Part shown: positions 8,479 through 17,288 of the stretch, in pieces | Numbering within the stretch: position 1 is the stretch's first letter | Layout: each line of letters starts with the position of its first letter | Assembly: GCA_937125455.1 (NCBI GenBank) | Contig: CAKZLK010000047.1 | Span: 62,001-126,000, forward strand | Origin: an uncultured Aequorivita sp. | GTDB taxonomy: Bacteria > Bacteroidota > Bacteroidia > Flavobacteriales > Flavobacteriaceae | Reading direction: 5' to 3' | Length of the DNA stretch: 64,000 nucleotides | Position numbers and translations under genes: made by a program | Notes under the pieces: generated by a model | Databases searched by the model: none | The model's input: only the letters and a program-made list of their open reading frames with translations | What the model was told of the DNA's origin: nothing

Positions 8479-8826
8479 ATGGGAGCAGAATTTGTTATCA
8501 TGCCGTTGCTAATCGCAGCCTTCTTCGGAATCTTTTATTTACATTATTCCACACGCAACAAAGAACGCATGGCGCTTATAGAAAAAGGGGCGGATGCCAG
8601 TATTTTTGTTAAAGGGAAATCGAAAACAGGGCCTATATGGAAAATACTTATTTTGAACTTGGCGCTTTTGTTAATGGGTATAGGTGTGGGTATTTTTATC
8701 GCTTCACTGCTACACTATAATATGGGTGTGGAAGAAGAAGTGGCCTATCCTGGAACTATTTTCCTTATGGCGGGTATTGGCTTGTTTACTGGCTTTAGCA
8801 TGACCAAAAATTTAGATAAAGAGTAA
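8479..8826 (+). CDS. DUF6249 family membrane protein
   Basis: The 115-residue product has three hydrophobic segments (about residues 5-22, 55-75 and 92-108) separated by a basic loop (STRNKERMALIEKGADAS), the pattern of DUF6249 proteins. This family is often encoded beside ECF sigma factors in Bacteroidota. Its function is not known. It is divergent from the sigma factor gene, which suggests autoregulated expression of both; that link is inference. A GC-poor gap with a T-tract follows. Confidence 0.75.
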   Translation: MGAEFVIMPLLIAAFFGIFYLHYSTRNKERMALIEKGADASIFVKGKSKTGPIWKILILNLALLLMGIGVGIFIASLLHYNMGVEEEVAYPGTIFLMAGIGLFTGFSMTKNLDKE

Positions 8827-9024
8827 GTTGGAAATATTGCTATTTCTACTTAAAGTTGAAAAAGTGTGACTTTGCCAAAAGCACACTTTTTTTTGACACA
8901 TACCGCGCTTTTTCCAATTGACTTCAAGCTTTTAAGGGGCTCTCTAAATTAAAGTGTAGCACCTACCCTTATGCTTCGTCTTATTTACAATCAAAATAAT
9001 TCATCAATCAAAATCAATCAAATC

Positions 9025-10782
9025 ATGAAATCAAACAAAAACACCTTCCACAGAATTACCTTTTTTGTGGTCATTGCCTTTATTGCAACACTCACGGTTA
9101 GTTTTGCACAAACAAAAACAGCACAGCTAGATGATCTTTTAAACAAATACAACGAATACGGGCAATTTAACGGTTCGGTATTGGTGGCAGATCACGGGAA
9201 AGTTATTTATAAAAAAGGCTTCGGCATGGCGAATATGGAATGGGATATTCCTAATGCGTCTGATACCAAACATCGCTTGGGGAGCATTACCAAGCAATTT
9301 ACTTCCATGCTCATTATGCAGTTGGTGGCTGAAGGGAAACTAGACCTTCAGGCAACGGTTTCCAAATATTTACCGGATTATTCCAAAGTGAATGGGGATA
9401 AAATTACCATCCACCAATTATTGACGCATACTTCGGGCACGCCCAATTATACTTCGTTTCCAGACTTTTTTAAGAAGCTGAGCCGGGATCCACACACGCC
9501 AACAGAGATGGTAAAAATGTACGCTGATTCTACCTTGATCTTTACACCTGGGGAACAGTTTGCGTATAGCAATTCGGGCTATATTACCTTGGGTGCTATC
9601 ATTGAAAAAGTTACTGGAAAACGGTATGAACAGGTATTGCAGGATAAAATATTAGACCCCTTAAAAATGAATAATACAGGCTACGATCACCACAACACTA
9701 TACTTAAGAAGCGTGCTGCTGGTTACGAAATGAATAGAAGCACCCTTGAAAATGCGCCTTATATTGATATGTCCACACCCTATGCAGCGGGCTCCATGTA
9801 TTCCACGGTAGAAGATTTGTTTTTGTGGGACCAAGCCTTGTACACTGAAAAATTGCTTCCGAAGAAATACAGGGATATGCTATTTAAAAAATATGTGCCT
9901 GCCTTTAAGGATTTTTATGGGTATGGATGGTCAATTGGCTCCATGCCTATTGGTAGTACCGAAGAGAAAGTTGAAATTATTGGGCATGGTGGTGGAATCA
10001 ATGGATTTAGCACAATTATTACCCGTATCCCACAAGATAAATCCTCCATCATTTTGTTGAATAACACCAGAAGTGCTCCCTTAGGCGAGATAACCGTTGC
10101 AATTTCTGGAATTCTTTATGGGAAGCCCTATGAATTTCCGAAGAAATCTTTATCCGATGCGGTGTATAGTGAAATTATAGATAAAGATCTAAAAGCTGGC
10201 CTTGCCTTTTTTGAAAAGAACAAGGAAGCCAAGGAATATTCTTTTGACGAAACTGAAATGAATGTTATAGGCTACCGTTTGCTACAGGCTGGAAAGAAGC
10301 AAGAGGCAGAAGCGGTTTTTAATCTGAACATGGAAGCATTTCCAACTTCTTTTAATGTGTATGATAGTTATGCCGAGGCTTTGATGGAACAGGGCAAGAA
10401 CGAGCTGGCGATTGCCAATTATAAGAAATCTGTTGAAATGAATCCTAACAATCAGAATGGTATTGATATGCTGAAAAAGTTGGGTGTTGAAATTGATGGC
10501 GTAGTGAAAGAGGTGGCCGTGCCGGATGCTGTTTTGGCAAGTTATGTGGGTAACTATGAACTAAAGCCAGGCTTTGTTCTTACAATTACCAAAGAAGGAA
10601 GCCAACTGAAAGCAAAAGCAACGGGCCAGTCAGCGTATGATATCTCTCCAAAATCTGAGACTGAGTTTTATGTGAAAGCGATTTCGGCACAAATCACTTT
10701 TAATGTAAATAGTGCTGGAGCTGTTGAAAGCTTAACCCTTTTTCAGCGGGGAAAGGAAATTCTTGGGAAGCGGATGGAGTAG
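9025..10782 (+). CDS. Serine hydrolase, class C beta-lactamase fold, with C-terminal extension
   Basis: The start is placed at ATG 9025, which gives a clean signal peptide ending TVSFAQ; an upstream ATG at 8971 adds a non-signal-like leader. The 585-residue product has the penicillin-binding motifs SITK (S87-K90), YSN (181-183) and HGGG (from H321), so a serine nucleophile enzyme of the beta-lactamase/D-alanyl-D-alanine peptidase/esterase superfamily is secure. A TPR-like stretch (about 420-500) and a beta-rich C-terminal domain follow. It is exported to the periplasm. The natural substrate cannot be told from the motifs, and resistance should not be assumed. Confidence 0.88.
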   Translation: MKSNKNTFHRITFFVVIAFIATLTVSFAQTKTAQLDDLLNKYNEYGQFNGSVLVADHGKVIYKKGFGMANMEWDIPNASDTKHRLGSITKQFTSMLIMQLVAEGKLDLQATVSKYLPDYSKVNGDKITIHQLLTHTSGTPNYTSFPDFFKKLSRDPHTPTEMVKMYADSTLIFTPGEQFAYSNSGYITLGAIIEKVTGKRYEQVLQDKILDPLKMNNTGYDHHNTILKKRAAGYEMNRSTLENAPYIDMSTPYAAGSMYSTVEDLFLWDQALYTEKLLPKKYRDMLFKKYVPAFKDFYGYGWSIGSMPIGSTEEKVEIIGHGGGINGFSTIITRIPQDKSSIILLNNTRSAPLGEITVAISGILYGKPYEFPKKSLSDAVYSEIIDKDLKAGLAFFEKNKEAKEYSFDETEMNVIGYRLLQAGKKQEAEAVFNLNMEAFPTSFNVYDSYAEALMEQGKNELAIANYKKSVEMNPNNQNGIDMLKKLGVEIDGVVKEVAVPDAVLASYVGNYELKPGFVLTITKEGSQLKAKATGQSAYDISPKSETEFYVKAISAQITFNVNSAGAVESLTLFQRGKEILGKRME

Positions 10783-10788
10783 TTTTTT

Positions 10789-10811
10789 AGTGATGAGTAG
10801 TGAGTAGTGAG
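10789..10811. repeat. Short tandem repeat (GAGTAGT units)
   Basis: Directly after the serine hydrolase stop codon there are imperfect copies of the heptamer GTGAGTA (GATGAGTAGTGAGTAGTGAG). It resembles the heptamer array upstream of trpB at 57771. The remaining DNA up to 11030 has no gene that I can support; it is AT-rich and must contain the promoter of the next gene. Confidence 0.5.
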
Positions 10812-11030
10812 ACAAAAATAGGCAGTATTCTTGAGTTTGGAAATATTGATGCTTAATTTTTAAATTAGCTTATGGGTTACTTAAATTGTGCCTATAAGCT
10901 TTTTTATTATTGTGGATATTGGGTTGATTAAGGGTTTTAATTGAATGCCATTTTGTATTTTTATTGGCTAGTGACCAATCATTTAATGATTTTAATAAAA
11001 CTTAATCGAGATAAATCAAACACCAATATT

Positions 11031-11603
11031 ATGAAGAAAGCATTCGTATTAATCACATTCTGTCTTTTCACAATTGCTTGTGGAAATTCTGAAACTTCGA
11101 AGGATGAAAAGACCGAAACCGAAGCGATAGTAACTGAAAAGGAAGCCACTCCCGAAATAACTGAAAAGGCAAGTTCGCCCTGTGCTTTTATTTCGGAAGC
11201 AAAAATCAAGGAAGTATTGGGTATACCCGCAGATGCTGTTACAGAAATGAAAGATGTGATGCGCACCTACCCAACCTGTTTTTATAAATGGGAATCAGTT
11301 ATGTTTTCAACCAAACGAACTATTGCTGGCAAAGAAGTAAGCTTGGATTTTCCTGCTGAAGTAACCATTGTGTTGGTTAAAAATGCTTCGGATAAAATGT
11401 TTGAGACTTCCACAAAGGTTTATAGCGATGGGGAAGTTCAAGACGGTATTGGTGATATGGCAATGTGGGGCACTCAAATGTCGCAACTTACCTTTTTGGC
11501 GAAGGGTACAATGATTCATTTACATGTAAAAGTTTCTGGTGATTTAGCTGCTAATAAATCAAAGGCGCTAGAATTGGCAACTTTAATTATTGAAAAGCTC
11601 TAA
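11031..11603 (+). CDS. Putative lipoprotein of unknown function
   Basis: The start at ATG 11031 gives a typical lipoprotein signal: MKK, a hydrophobic core and the lipobox TIAC (Cys17). A Glu/Lys/Thr-rich linker of about 40 residues follows, then a globular domain of about 130 residues beginning SSPCAFISEAKIKEVLG, which resembles DUF3558-like periplasmic domains in outline only. The frame is open upstream to 10941, but that extension has no signal peptide. I do not assign a function. A GNAT gene follows 39 bases later on the same strand. Confidence 0.7.
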   Translation: MKKAFVLITFCLFTIACGNSETSKDEKTETEAIVTEKEATPEITEKASSPCAFISEAKIKEVLGIPADAVTEMKDVMRTYPTCFYKWESVMFSTKRTIAGKEVSLDFPAEVTIVLVKNASDKMFETSTKVYSDGEVQDGIGDMAMWGTQMSQLTFLAKGTMIHLHVKVSGDLAANKSKALELATLIIEKL

Positions 11604-11642
11604 AAACTTCTTTCTATTGCAGGAAATAAACCAATCAAGAAG

Positions 11643-12185
11643 ATGAAAATCCACATAGAAACAGACCGATTGCTTATGCGCGACTTGATGGATGAAGACG
11701 TGCACGGCCTGTTTGCTATGGATTCTGACGCTGAGGTGCATAAGTATTTGGGGAACAAACCTATTGCTTCTATAGCTGAAGCCCAAAAGTATATTGACTT
11801 AATAAAACAGCAATACGTTGAAAATGGCATAGGCAGATGGGCGGTTGTTGAAAAGGAAAGTGGCAATTTTATTGGTTGGAGTGGCTTTAAGTATAATACC
11901 GAAGTTTTAAACGGCAGAACAAATTATTACGACATTGGTTATCGATTGATAAAAAAATATTGGGGAAAAGGATATGCTACTGAAACCGCTGTGGCTTCAT
12001 TGCATCATGGTTTTGCAGCGCTAAATTATGATGAAATTGTGGGTATTGCCGATGTGGCAAATACAGCCTCTAATATTATTTTAAAAAAAATAGGTTTAAT
12101 TAAAAGGAACGAATTCATTGACGATAAAACACTTCTTAATTTCTATTCGCTTAGCAAAGCAGAATGGCTGGATGGTGATACCTAA
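11643..12185 (+). CDS. GNAT family N-acetyltransferase (RimJ/RimL type)
   Basis: The 180-residue product starts IHIETDRLLMRDL, the usual opening of RimJ/RimL-like GNAT enzymes, and contains the acetyl-CoA-binding region IGYRLIKKYWGKGYATETAV (motif A, about 100-119) and the following NTASNIILKKIG. Such enzymes acetylate protein N-termini, aminoglycosides or small metabolites; the substrate is not evident here. It is cytoplasmic. It ends 120 bases before the tail-sheath gene. Confidence 0.88.
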   Translation: MKIHIETDRLLMRDLMDEDVHGLFAMDSDAEVHKYLGNKPIASIAEAQKYIDLIKQQYVENGIGRWAVVEKESGNFIGWSGFKYNTEVLNGRTNYYDIGYRLIKKYWGKGYATETAVASLHHGFAALNYDEIVGIADVANTASNIILKKIGLIKRNEFIDDKTLLNFYSLSKAEWLDGDT

Positions 12186-12254
12186 CAATTTTATGTCCTA
12201 TTAAACCCTATCTTAATAAAATAACTATTATTAGTCTTTTGGTATCTTATTATC

Positions 12255-12270
12255 AGCTATTTATATAGCT
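12255..12270. promoter_or_regulatory. Inverted repeat upstream of the sheath gene
   Basis: Arms AGCTAT and ATAGCT are separated by a four-base spacer, 37 bases upstream of the sheath start codon. A promoter-like TAGATTGC box overlaps the right end at 12270-12277. It could be an operator or a short hairpin; the evidence is only its symmetry and position. Confidence 0.35.
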
Positions 12271-12306
12271 AGATTGCTTTTAAAACTTTAGTAATATCCT
12301 TTAAAT

Positions 12307-13875
12307 ATGAGTAAAAAAATATATAAAACCCCCGGAGTTTATATAGAGGAAGTCTCTGCTTTTCCTAATTCGGTGGAGGGAGTTCCTACAGCGGTTCCAG
12401 CATTTATTGGATATACGCCACAAGCCAATCATCTTGGTACTGACTGTATTTTTGTGCCCACCAAAATAACTTCCTTTATAGAGTTTGAACGTATTTTTTG
12501 TTTTCCGAATAGTCTTGACCATGTTCAGCAATATAGTCCGCAGTATTATTTAGTTCGTGAAAATTCAAAGCCCCGAACTGGAGATTTTCTACTAATTGGC
12601 AGTGAGTATTACTCAATAGTTCCAGATGCCTATACTATTTATTACCTCTATAACAGTTTGAAACTATTTTATCAAAACGGCGGCGGAGATGCCTATATCG
12701 TCTCGGTTGGGGGGTATGGAAAGGCTTCTGGAGCGGCAATGCAAGTTGGAGCACCTTTGGTGAACCCGAATGTACAGCTTGCAGATTTGTTGAAAGGCTT
12801 GGCGGCATTGAAATCTGAAGAAGAACCCACGATGTATGTATGTCCAGAAGCTACTTTGCTTTCTGTTGCAGAGAACGGAACACTCATGCAAGAAATGCTT
12901 TTGCAGAATAGCGAAATGAAGACCGCAATCAGCATTTTTGATATTATTGGCGGAAACCGAGAAAATCCACTTGGAAATAATGCGGAAATAGAAGCATTCA
13001 GAAACCATACAGGAACTAATGGGTTGGCTTTTGGGGCTGCCTATTATCCTTTTGTGGGAACTACTATTCTAGGGAAGCACGATTTGAACTATACTAATTT
13101 ATTTGGTGGGAACCTTAGGACTTTAACTACAATTATAAGTTCCCAGAATCCGCCTGAGGAAACAACACTGGAATTATTAAAATCTATTTATAATGCTGAC
13201 AATTCAAAGTCAGTAAATGAAAATCACCGGGATCTACTTTATATAAGCACTACATATAATGCAATTATTTCGGCTGTTTTGGAGGTAGCGAATATACTGC
13301 CCGCCAGTGGAGGAATGGCAGGTGTTATAACGATGGTTGATAACAGCAGAGGGGTGTGGAAAGCTCCTGCTAATGTTTCTATGGTAGGGGTCGCTACTTT
13401 ACCCATAAAAATTGACCAAGCAGAGCAGGAACACCTAAATGTAGATACCATAAGCGGAAAATCCATAAATGCAATTAGAGTGTTTCCAGGTATGGGAATT
13501 CTTGTGTGGGGTGCTCGAACGTTGGATGGAAATAGTCTTGAGTGGCGTTATATTAACGTAAAAAGAACTGTGATTTTTATTGAGCAATCCTGTAAAAAGG
13601 CCTGTAAGCCATTTGTTTTTGAGCCCAATGATGCCAACACTTGGGTGCGGATAACTTCGATGATCGAAAACTTTTTGACCATTTTATGGAGGCAGGGTGG
13701 TTTGGCGGGAAGTTCCCCGAGGGATGCCTACTTCGTTAATTGTGGCTTGGGGGTTACCATGACCACTGATGATATTTTGAATGGACGCCTTATCGTAAAT
13801 ATTGGAGTTGCCATTACAAGGCCGGCAGAGTTTATTATAATTTCTTTTAGCCAGCAACAGATGGTTTCTACATAA
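12307..13875 (+). CDS. Contractile tail sheath protein (orphan)
   Basis: The 522-residue product has the sheath N-terminal signature KTPGVYIEEVSAFPNSVEGV followed by VPTAVPAFIGYT, a middle region with inserted domains (FYQNGGGDAYIVSVGGY), and the conserved C-terminal sheath core (NAIRVFPGMGILVWGARTLD, then EWRYINVKR and, near the end, RPAEFIIISFSQ). Such proteins polymerise around an inner tube in phage tails, type VI systems and extracellular contraction injection systems. No tube, baseplate, spike, cap or ATPase gene is visible on either side: neighbours are a GNAT gene and adk. Only one small gene follows at 13947. It is therefore an orphan sheath, either working with genes elsewhere or repurposed. 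The family call is secure, the role is not. Confidence 0.88.
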   Translation: MSKKIYKTPGVYIEEVSAFPNSVEGVPTAVPAFIGYTPQANHLGTDCIFVPTKITSFIEFERIFCFPNSLDHVQQYSPQYYLVRENSKPRTGDFLLIGSEYYSIVPDAYTIYYLYNSLKLFYQNGGGDAYIVSVGGYGKASGAAMQVGAPLVNPNVQLADLLKGLAALKSEEEPTMYVCPEATLLSVAENGTLMQEMLLQNSEMKTAISIFDIIGGNRENPLGNNAEIEAFRNHTGTNGLAFGAAYYPFVGTTILGKHDLNYTNLFGGNLRTLTTIISSQNPPEETTLELLKSIYNADNSKSVNENHRDLLYISTTYNAIISAVLEVANILPASGGMAGVITMVDNSRGVWKAPANVSMVGVATLPIKIDQAEQEHLNVDTISGKSINAIRVFPGMGILVWGARTLDGNSLEWRYINVKRTVIFIEQSCKKACKPFVFEPNDANTWVRITSMIENFLTILWRQGGLAGSSPRDAYFVNCGLGVTMTTDDILNGRLIVNIGVAITRPAEFIIISFSQQQMVST

Positions 13876-13946
13876 TATTAGTTTTCTTTTGAATGGAATT
13901 ATTTTTGTGATTTATTGACAACTGATTTCTTAAAACCAAATTATAA

Positions 13947-14291
13947 ATGGTTCGAATTGAAAGAGAAAATGATAGTTTTATATTTGAAATTGTGGGTTTA
14001 CATAAGCTGTGGGCGCTAACAAGTAAACTTATAATACCAATTGCTCATATTATGGATGCTTATCCGAATGAACAACGATTGGATTTTATACCTGGGCTAC
14101 GAATGCCAGGAACACATATCCCTGGACTTATAGCTGCAGGAACCTACATATTGAAAGACGGGATCATTTTTTGCGATGTTGTAAACCATGATAAAAGTAT
14201 TGTAGTAGAACTTCGCGATGAACATTATAGAATGCTGGTCATTGAAGTGGAGGATCCATGTATGGCAATTCGCTTTTTAATGAACAGGTAG
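13947..14291 (+). CDS. Small conserved protein next to the sheath gene, PH-like
   Basis: The 114-residue product has no signal peptide. It is beta-rich and ends in a helix after EVEDPCMAIRFL, and contains the segment GLRMPGTHIPGLIAAGTYI. I recognise this pattern from uncharacterised proteins in many bacteria; the strand-rich body with a C-terminal helix suggests a pleckstrin-homology-like fold, which is inference. It starts 71 bases after the sheath stop and has no other neighbour on its strand, so a functional link to the sheath is possible but unproven. Confidence 0.6.
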   Translation: MVRIERENDSFIFEIVGLHKLWALTSKLIIPIAHIMDAYPNEQRLDFIPGLRMPGTHIPGLIAAGTYILKDGIIFCDVVNHDKSIVVELRDEHYRMLVIEVEDPCMAIRFLMNR

Positions 14292-14355
14292 CATTGTCAA
14301 TTCTAGATTCTGAATTAACAAATCTCGAAATCACGAATCCCCAATTTTAATTTCG

Positions 14356-14363
14356 TAAATTTG
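14356..14363 (+). promoter_or_regulatory. Promoter -7 box for adk
   Basis: TAAATTTG is a perfect match to the Bacteroidota -7 consensus TAnnTTTG and lies 33 bases upstream of the adk start codon. No convincing TTTG -33 element is seen at the usual distance. Confidence 0.55.
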
Positions 14364-14396
14364 CATCTTCGTTTTTTTATTTATTAAACCATAATT

Positions 14397-14972
14397 ATGA
14401 CTAATATAATTTTGTTCGGCCCTCCCGGTTCAGGAAAAGGTACACAGGCTAACTTTTTGAAAGAAAAATACAATTTGGTGCATATCTCTACAGGAGACGT
14501 TTTTCGGTATAACATTAAAAATGCTACGGAACTGGGCACTATGGCAAAAAGCTATATAGATAAAGGCCAGTTGGTGCCAGATGAGATAACGATTGATATG
14601 TTGAGCAATGAACTTGATAAAAATAGTGATGCCAACGGTTTCATCTTTGATGGTTTTCCACGAACAGAAGCACAAGCAGAAGCTTTAGGACATTTAATGG
14701 ACGACAAAGACTCACAAATTGATGCGATGGTTGCTCTAGAAGTAGATGACGAAATACTAGTGGAACGTCTCTTGGAAAGAGGAAAAACCAGTGGTAGGGC
14801 AGATGATGCCGATGAAAGCATTATACGAAACCGTATAAAGGTTTATTATGATGAAACAGCCATTCTGAAAGATTATTATCAAAAACTAGATAAGTTTTAT
14901 GGAGTAGATGGAGTAGGTAGTATTGAAGCCATAACCCAACGTTTGAGTGAAGTTATAGACAAAATTAGTTGA
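14397..14972 (+). CDS. adk: Adenylate kinase
   Basis: This 191-residue enzyme interconverts ATP plus AMP and two ADP in the cytoplasm. The P-loop GPPGSGKGT sits at residues 8-16, the AMP-binding segment HISTGDVFRYNI follows, then DGFPRTEAQAEAL and the LERGKTSGRADD region that replaces the zinc-binding LID with a short lid. The length matches short-type bacterial adenylate kinases. It starts at ATG 14397 behind a TAAATTTG promoter box. obg follows on the same strand after 80 bases of word-repeat DNA, a common flavobacterial pairing. Confidence 0.97.
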   Translation: MTNIILFGPPGSGKGTQANFLKEKYNLVHISTGDVFRYNIKNATELGTMAKSYIDKGQLVPDEITIDMLSNELDKNSDANGFIFDGFPRTEAQAEALGHLMDDKDSQIDAMVALEVDDEILVERLLERGKTSGRADDADESIIRNRIKVYYDETAILKDYYQKLDKFYGVDGVGSIEAITQRLSEVIDKIS

Positions 14973-15052
14973 TAGTTGGCAGTTGATGGTTTTTAGTTTT
15001 AAGCCATCAAAATATTTCCAACAACAATCAACTAAAAACCAACAACAAAACA
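14973..15052. repeat. Word-repeat DNA with inverted segments between adk and obg
   Basis: The gap contains AGTTGATGGTTTTTAGTTTT near the left and ACTAAAAACCAACAAC near the right, so the halves are partly inverted copies, and could fold into a long imperfect hairpin in the transcript. A similar TTGTTGGTTGATTGTTATTAG string directly follows obg at 16052-16080. Confidence 0.45.
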
Positions 15053-16051
15053 ATGACTGAAGGCAATTTTGTAGATTACGTTAAGGTTCATGTTACTTCT
15101 GGAAAAGGAGGGCAGGGCAGCAAGCACATGAGGCGGGAAAAGTATATTCCCAAAGGTGGGCCAGATGGAGGTGATGGGGGTCGTGGCGGACATGTAATCG
15201 TTAAAGCCAACAAAAACCTTTGGACGCTCTACCATTTAAAATTCAAAAGACACTTTAAGGCCGAACATGGCGAACATGGAAGCAAGCAAACCAGTACAGG
15301 CGCAGATGGTGCCGATGTTTATATTGAAGTGCCGCTAGGCACGGTTGTTCGTGATAAAGAAACCGAAGAAATATTGTTTGAGCTCACCGAGGATGGTGAA
15401 GAAAAAATTGTAGCTCAAGGCGGTCGCGGTGGATTGGGAAACGCACATTTTAAAACTGCAACCAATCAAACCCCGCGTTATTCGCAACCTGGTGAAGAAG
15501 GAGCGGAGGTAGATGTTATTCTTGAACTTAAAATACTAGCCGATGTAGGTTTGGTAGGTTTCCCCAATGCTGGAAAATCTACGTTGCTTTCTGTGATTAC
15601 TGCAGCCAAACCGAAAATTGCCAATTACGAATTCACCACCCTAAAGCCCAATTTGGGAATTGTGGAATACCGTGATTTTAAAACTTTTGTAGTTGCCGAT
15701 ATTCCTGGAATTATTGAAGGCGCTGCCGAAGGAAAAGGGATTGGACATAGGTTTTTAAGACATATCGAACGAAACTCTACGTTATTGTTTTTGATTCCAG
15801 CAGATGCTCCTGATATTAAGGAACAGTATGAAGTTTTGGTAGACGAATTGCGCCGTTACAATCCGCAACTTTTAGATAAGGAACGCTTGGTAGCCATCAG
15901 CAAAAGCGATATGCTGGACGACGAACTGAAAGCAGAAATGAAAAAGATCCTTGACAAGGAGTTTAAAGACATTCCGTATTTGTTTATTTCTTCCGTGGCC
16001 CATCAGGGATTGACGGAGTTGAAGGATAAACTTTGGGCGATGCTGAATTAG
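15053..16051 (+). CDS. obg: Obg/CgtA GTPase
   Basis: This essential GTPase binds the large ribosomal subunit and links ribosome assembly to cell state. The product (332 residues) opens with the glycine-rich Obg domain ([36 protein letters not shown]), then the G domain with G1 GFPNAGKS (about 168-175), switch region [10 protein letters not shown]3 DIPGI and a variant G4 SKSD in place of NKxD. The C-terminal OCT domain of some orthologues is absent, giving the short form. It is downstream of adk. Confidence 0.96.
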   Translation: MTEGNFVDYVKVHVTSGKGGQGSKHMRREKYIPKGGPDGGDGGRGGHVIVKANKNLWTLYHLKFKRHFKAEHGEHGSKQTSTGADGADVYIEVPLGTVVRDKETEEILFELTEDGEEKIVAQGGRGGLGNAHFKTATNQTPRYSQPGEEGAEVDVILELKILADVGLVGFPNAGKSTLLSVITAAKPKIANYEFTTLKPNLGIVEYRDFKTFVVADIPGIIEGAAEGKGIGHRFLRHIERNSTLLFLIPADAPDIKEQYEVLVDELRRYNPQLLDKERLVAISKSDMLDDELKAEMKKILDKEFKDIPYLFISSVAHQGLTELKDKLWAMLN

Positions 16052-16160
16052 TTGTTGGTTGATTGTTATTAGTTGTTAGTAGTACTTTTCTTAAAATTTT
16101 CTTAAATAAATTTTTGTAGGTCGTTTTTTTCCTTTTTCTTACAGCCATTAAATAGGCGTT

Positions 16161-17285
16161 ATGAAAAAAGGATTACTCTTCTTTTTGTTATTAGTTTCTT
16201 TAATTGGGGTTGGGCAGTGTCCAACAGATGATTTTTATATAACTACGCAAAGTGAAATGGATGCATTTGCCTTAAACTATCCGAATTGTACCAACCTGAT
16301 ATACTCTTTGAATATACGCGGAAATGATATTGTTAACCTGCACGGGCTATCACAAATAGAGGATGTGGGAGGAGGTTTAATAATAGACCTTACTAATATT
16401 GAAAATTTGCAGGGCCTGGAAAATATTCAAAATTTAAGCAGCAGCCTTATAATTACGTCAAATTATGCTTTGGAAAGTTTTGAGGGGCTTGAAAACCTAG
16501 AAACGATTGCTGGTCAATTTGCAGTTGCTTTCAATAGTCAAATAATTGATTTTACGGGTTTCAATTCACTAAATTCTGTTGGCAACAGTTCTGATTGGGG
16601 AATGCATGTAGCTAGCAATAATAATTTAGTTTCTTTAGTAGGTCTTGAAAACCTTACCCAGATACATGGAAGTTTTCGTATAGATTGGAACGATTCTTTG
16701 GAAAGTTTAAATGGTTTGCAAAATCTGGATTCCGTTTACGGTTGGATGGGGATACGTGATAATGATGTGTTACAAACATTAGAAGGTATAGAAAGTCTAA
16801 CATATTGTGATGAGTATCTATCAATTATTGAAAATGAATCTCTTAATTCAATATCCTCTTTAAGAAATTTAGATGCATCAGATATTATTGGTGTGATCAT
16901 TGAAGATAATCCATCTCTTTCATTTTGTGCTGTAAGCCCAGTTTGTGATGCTATCTTTAGTCCAAATACGGCTGTTACTATCAATAATAATCTTACTGGT
17001 TGCAACTCCGAAGCCGAAGTAGAAGCCCAATGCCAATTAACAATAACCGAAACAGATTTTTCAGAAAACCTCTCAGTGTTTCCAAATCCAGTAATTTCTG
17101 TTTTAAACATTGAAACCTCAAATATCCTTTCCTTCAAAAAAGCAACTATCTATTCCACTTTGGGGAAATTAATTCTTGAAACTTCAAAAAAAGAAATCAA
17201 TTTGGAAACCCTTTCCACAGGAATCTATTTTGTTGATGTATTTACTGATAAAGGTAGTGTGATAAAGAAAATTGTTAAAGAATAG
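16161..17285 (+). CDS. Secreted LRR / receptor-L-like protein with T9SS sorting domain
   Basis: The 374-residue product has a signal peptide (ending IGVGQC), a Cys-containing cap module (CPTDDFYITTQSEMDAFAL, then YPNCT), about eight leucine-rich L-domain-type repeats (GLENIQNLSSSL, GLENLETIAGQF), and a C-terminal type IX sorting domain of about 75 residues (FPNPVISVLNIE ... STGIYFVDVFTDKGSVIKKI). T9SS substrates are exported across the outer membrane and anchored or released. The next gene is a longer paralogue 3 bases downstream, so the two form an operon. The ligand is unknown; adhesion or recognition is inference. Confidence 0.85.
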   Translation: MKKGLLFFLLLVSLIGVGQCPTDDFYITTQSEMDAFALNYPNCTNLIYSLNIRGNDIVNLHGLSQIEDVGGGLIIDLTNIENLQGLENIQNLSSSLIITSNYALESFEGLENLETIAGQFAVAFNSQIIDFTGFNSLNSVGNSSDWGMHVASNNNLVSLVGLENLTQIHGSFRIDWNDSLESLNGLQNLDSVYGWMGIRDNDVLQTLEGIESLTYCDEYLSIIENESLNSISSLRNLDASDIIGVIIEDNPSLSFCAVSPVCDAIFSPNTAVTINNNLTGCNSEAEVEAQCQLTITETDFSENLSVFPNPVISVLNIETSNILSFKKATIYSTLGKLILETSKKEINLETLSTGIYFVDVFTDKGSVIKKIVKE

Positions 17286-17288
17286 ATT

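Noticed and set aside
9025-10782. A beta-lactamase giving antibiotic resistance
   Set aside because: The motifs place it in the broad serine hydrolase superfamily only; the TPR and C-terminal parts are unlike class C resistance enzymes.
12307-14291. Type VI secretion system or prophage tail locus
   Set aside because: No tube, VgrG, baseplate, ATPase, portal, terminase or lysis genes are present, and the neighbours are housekeeping genes.
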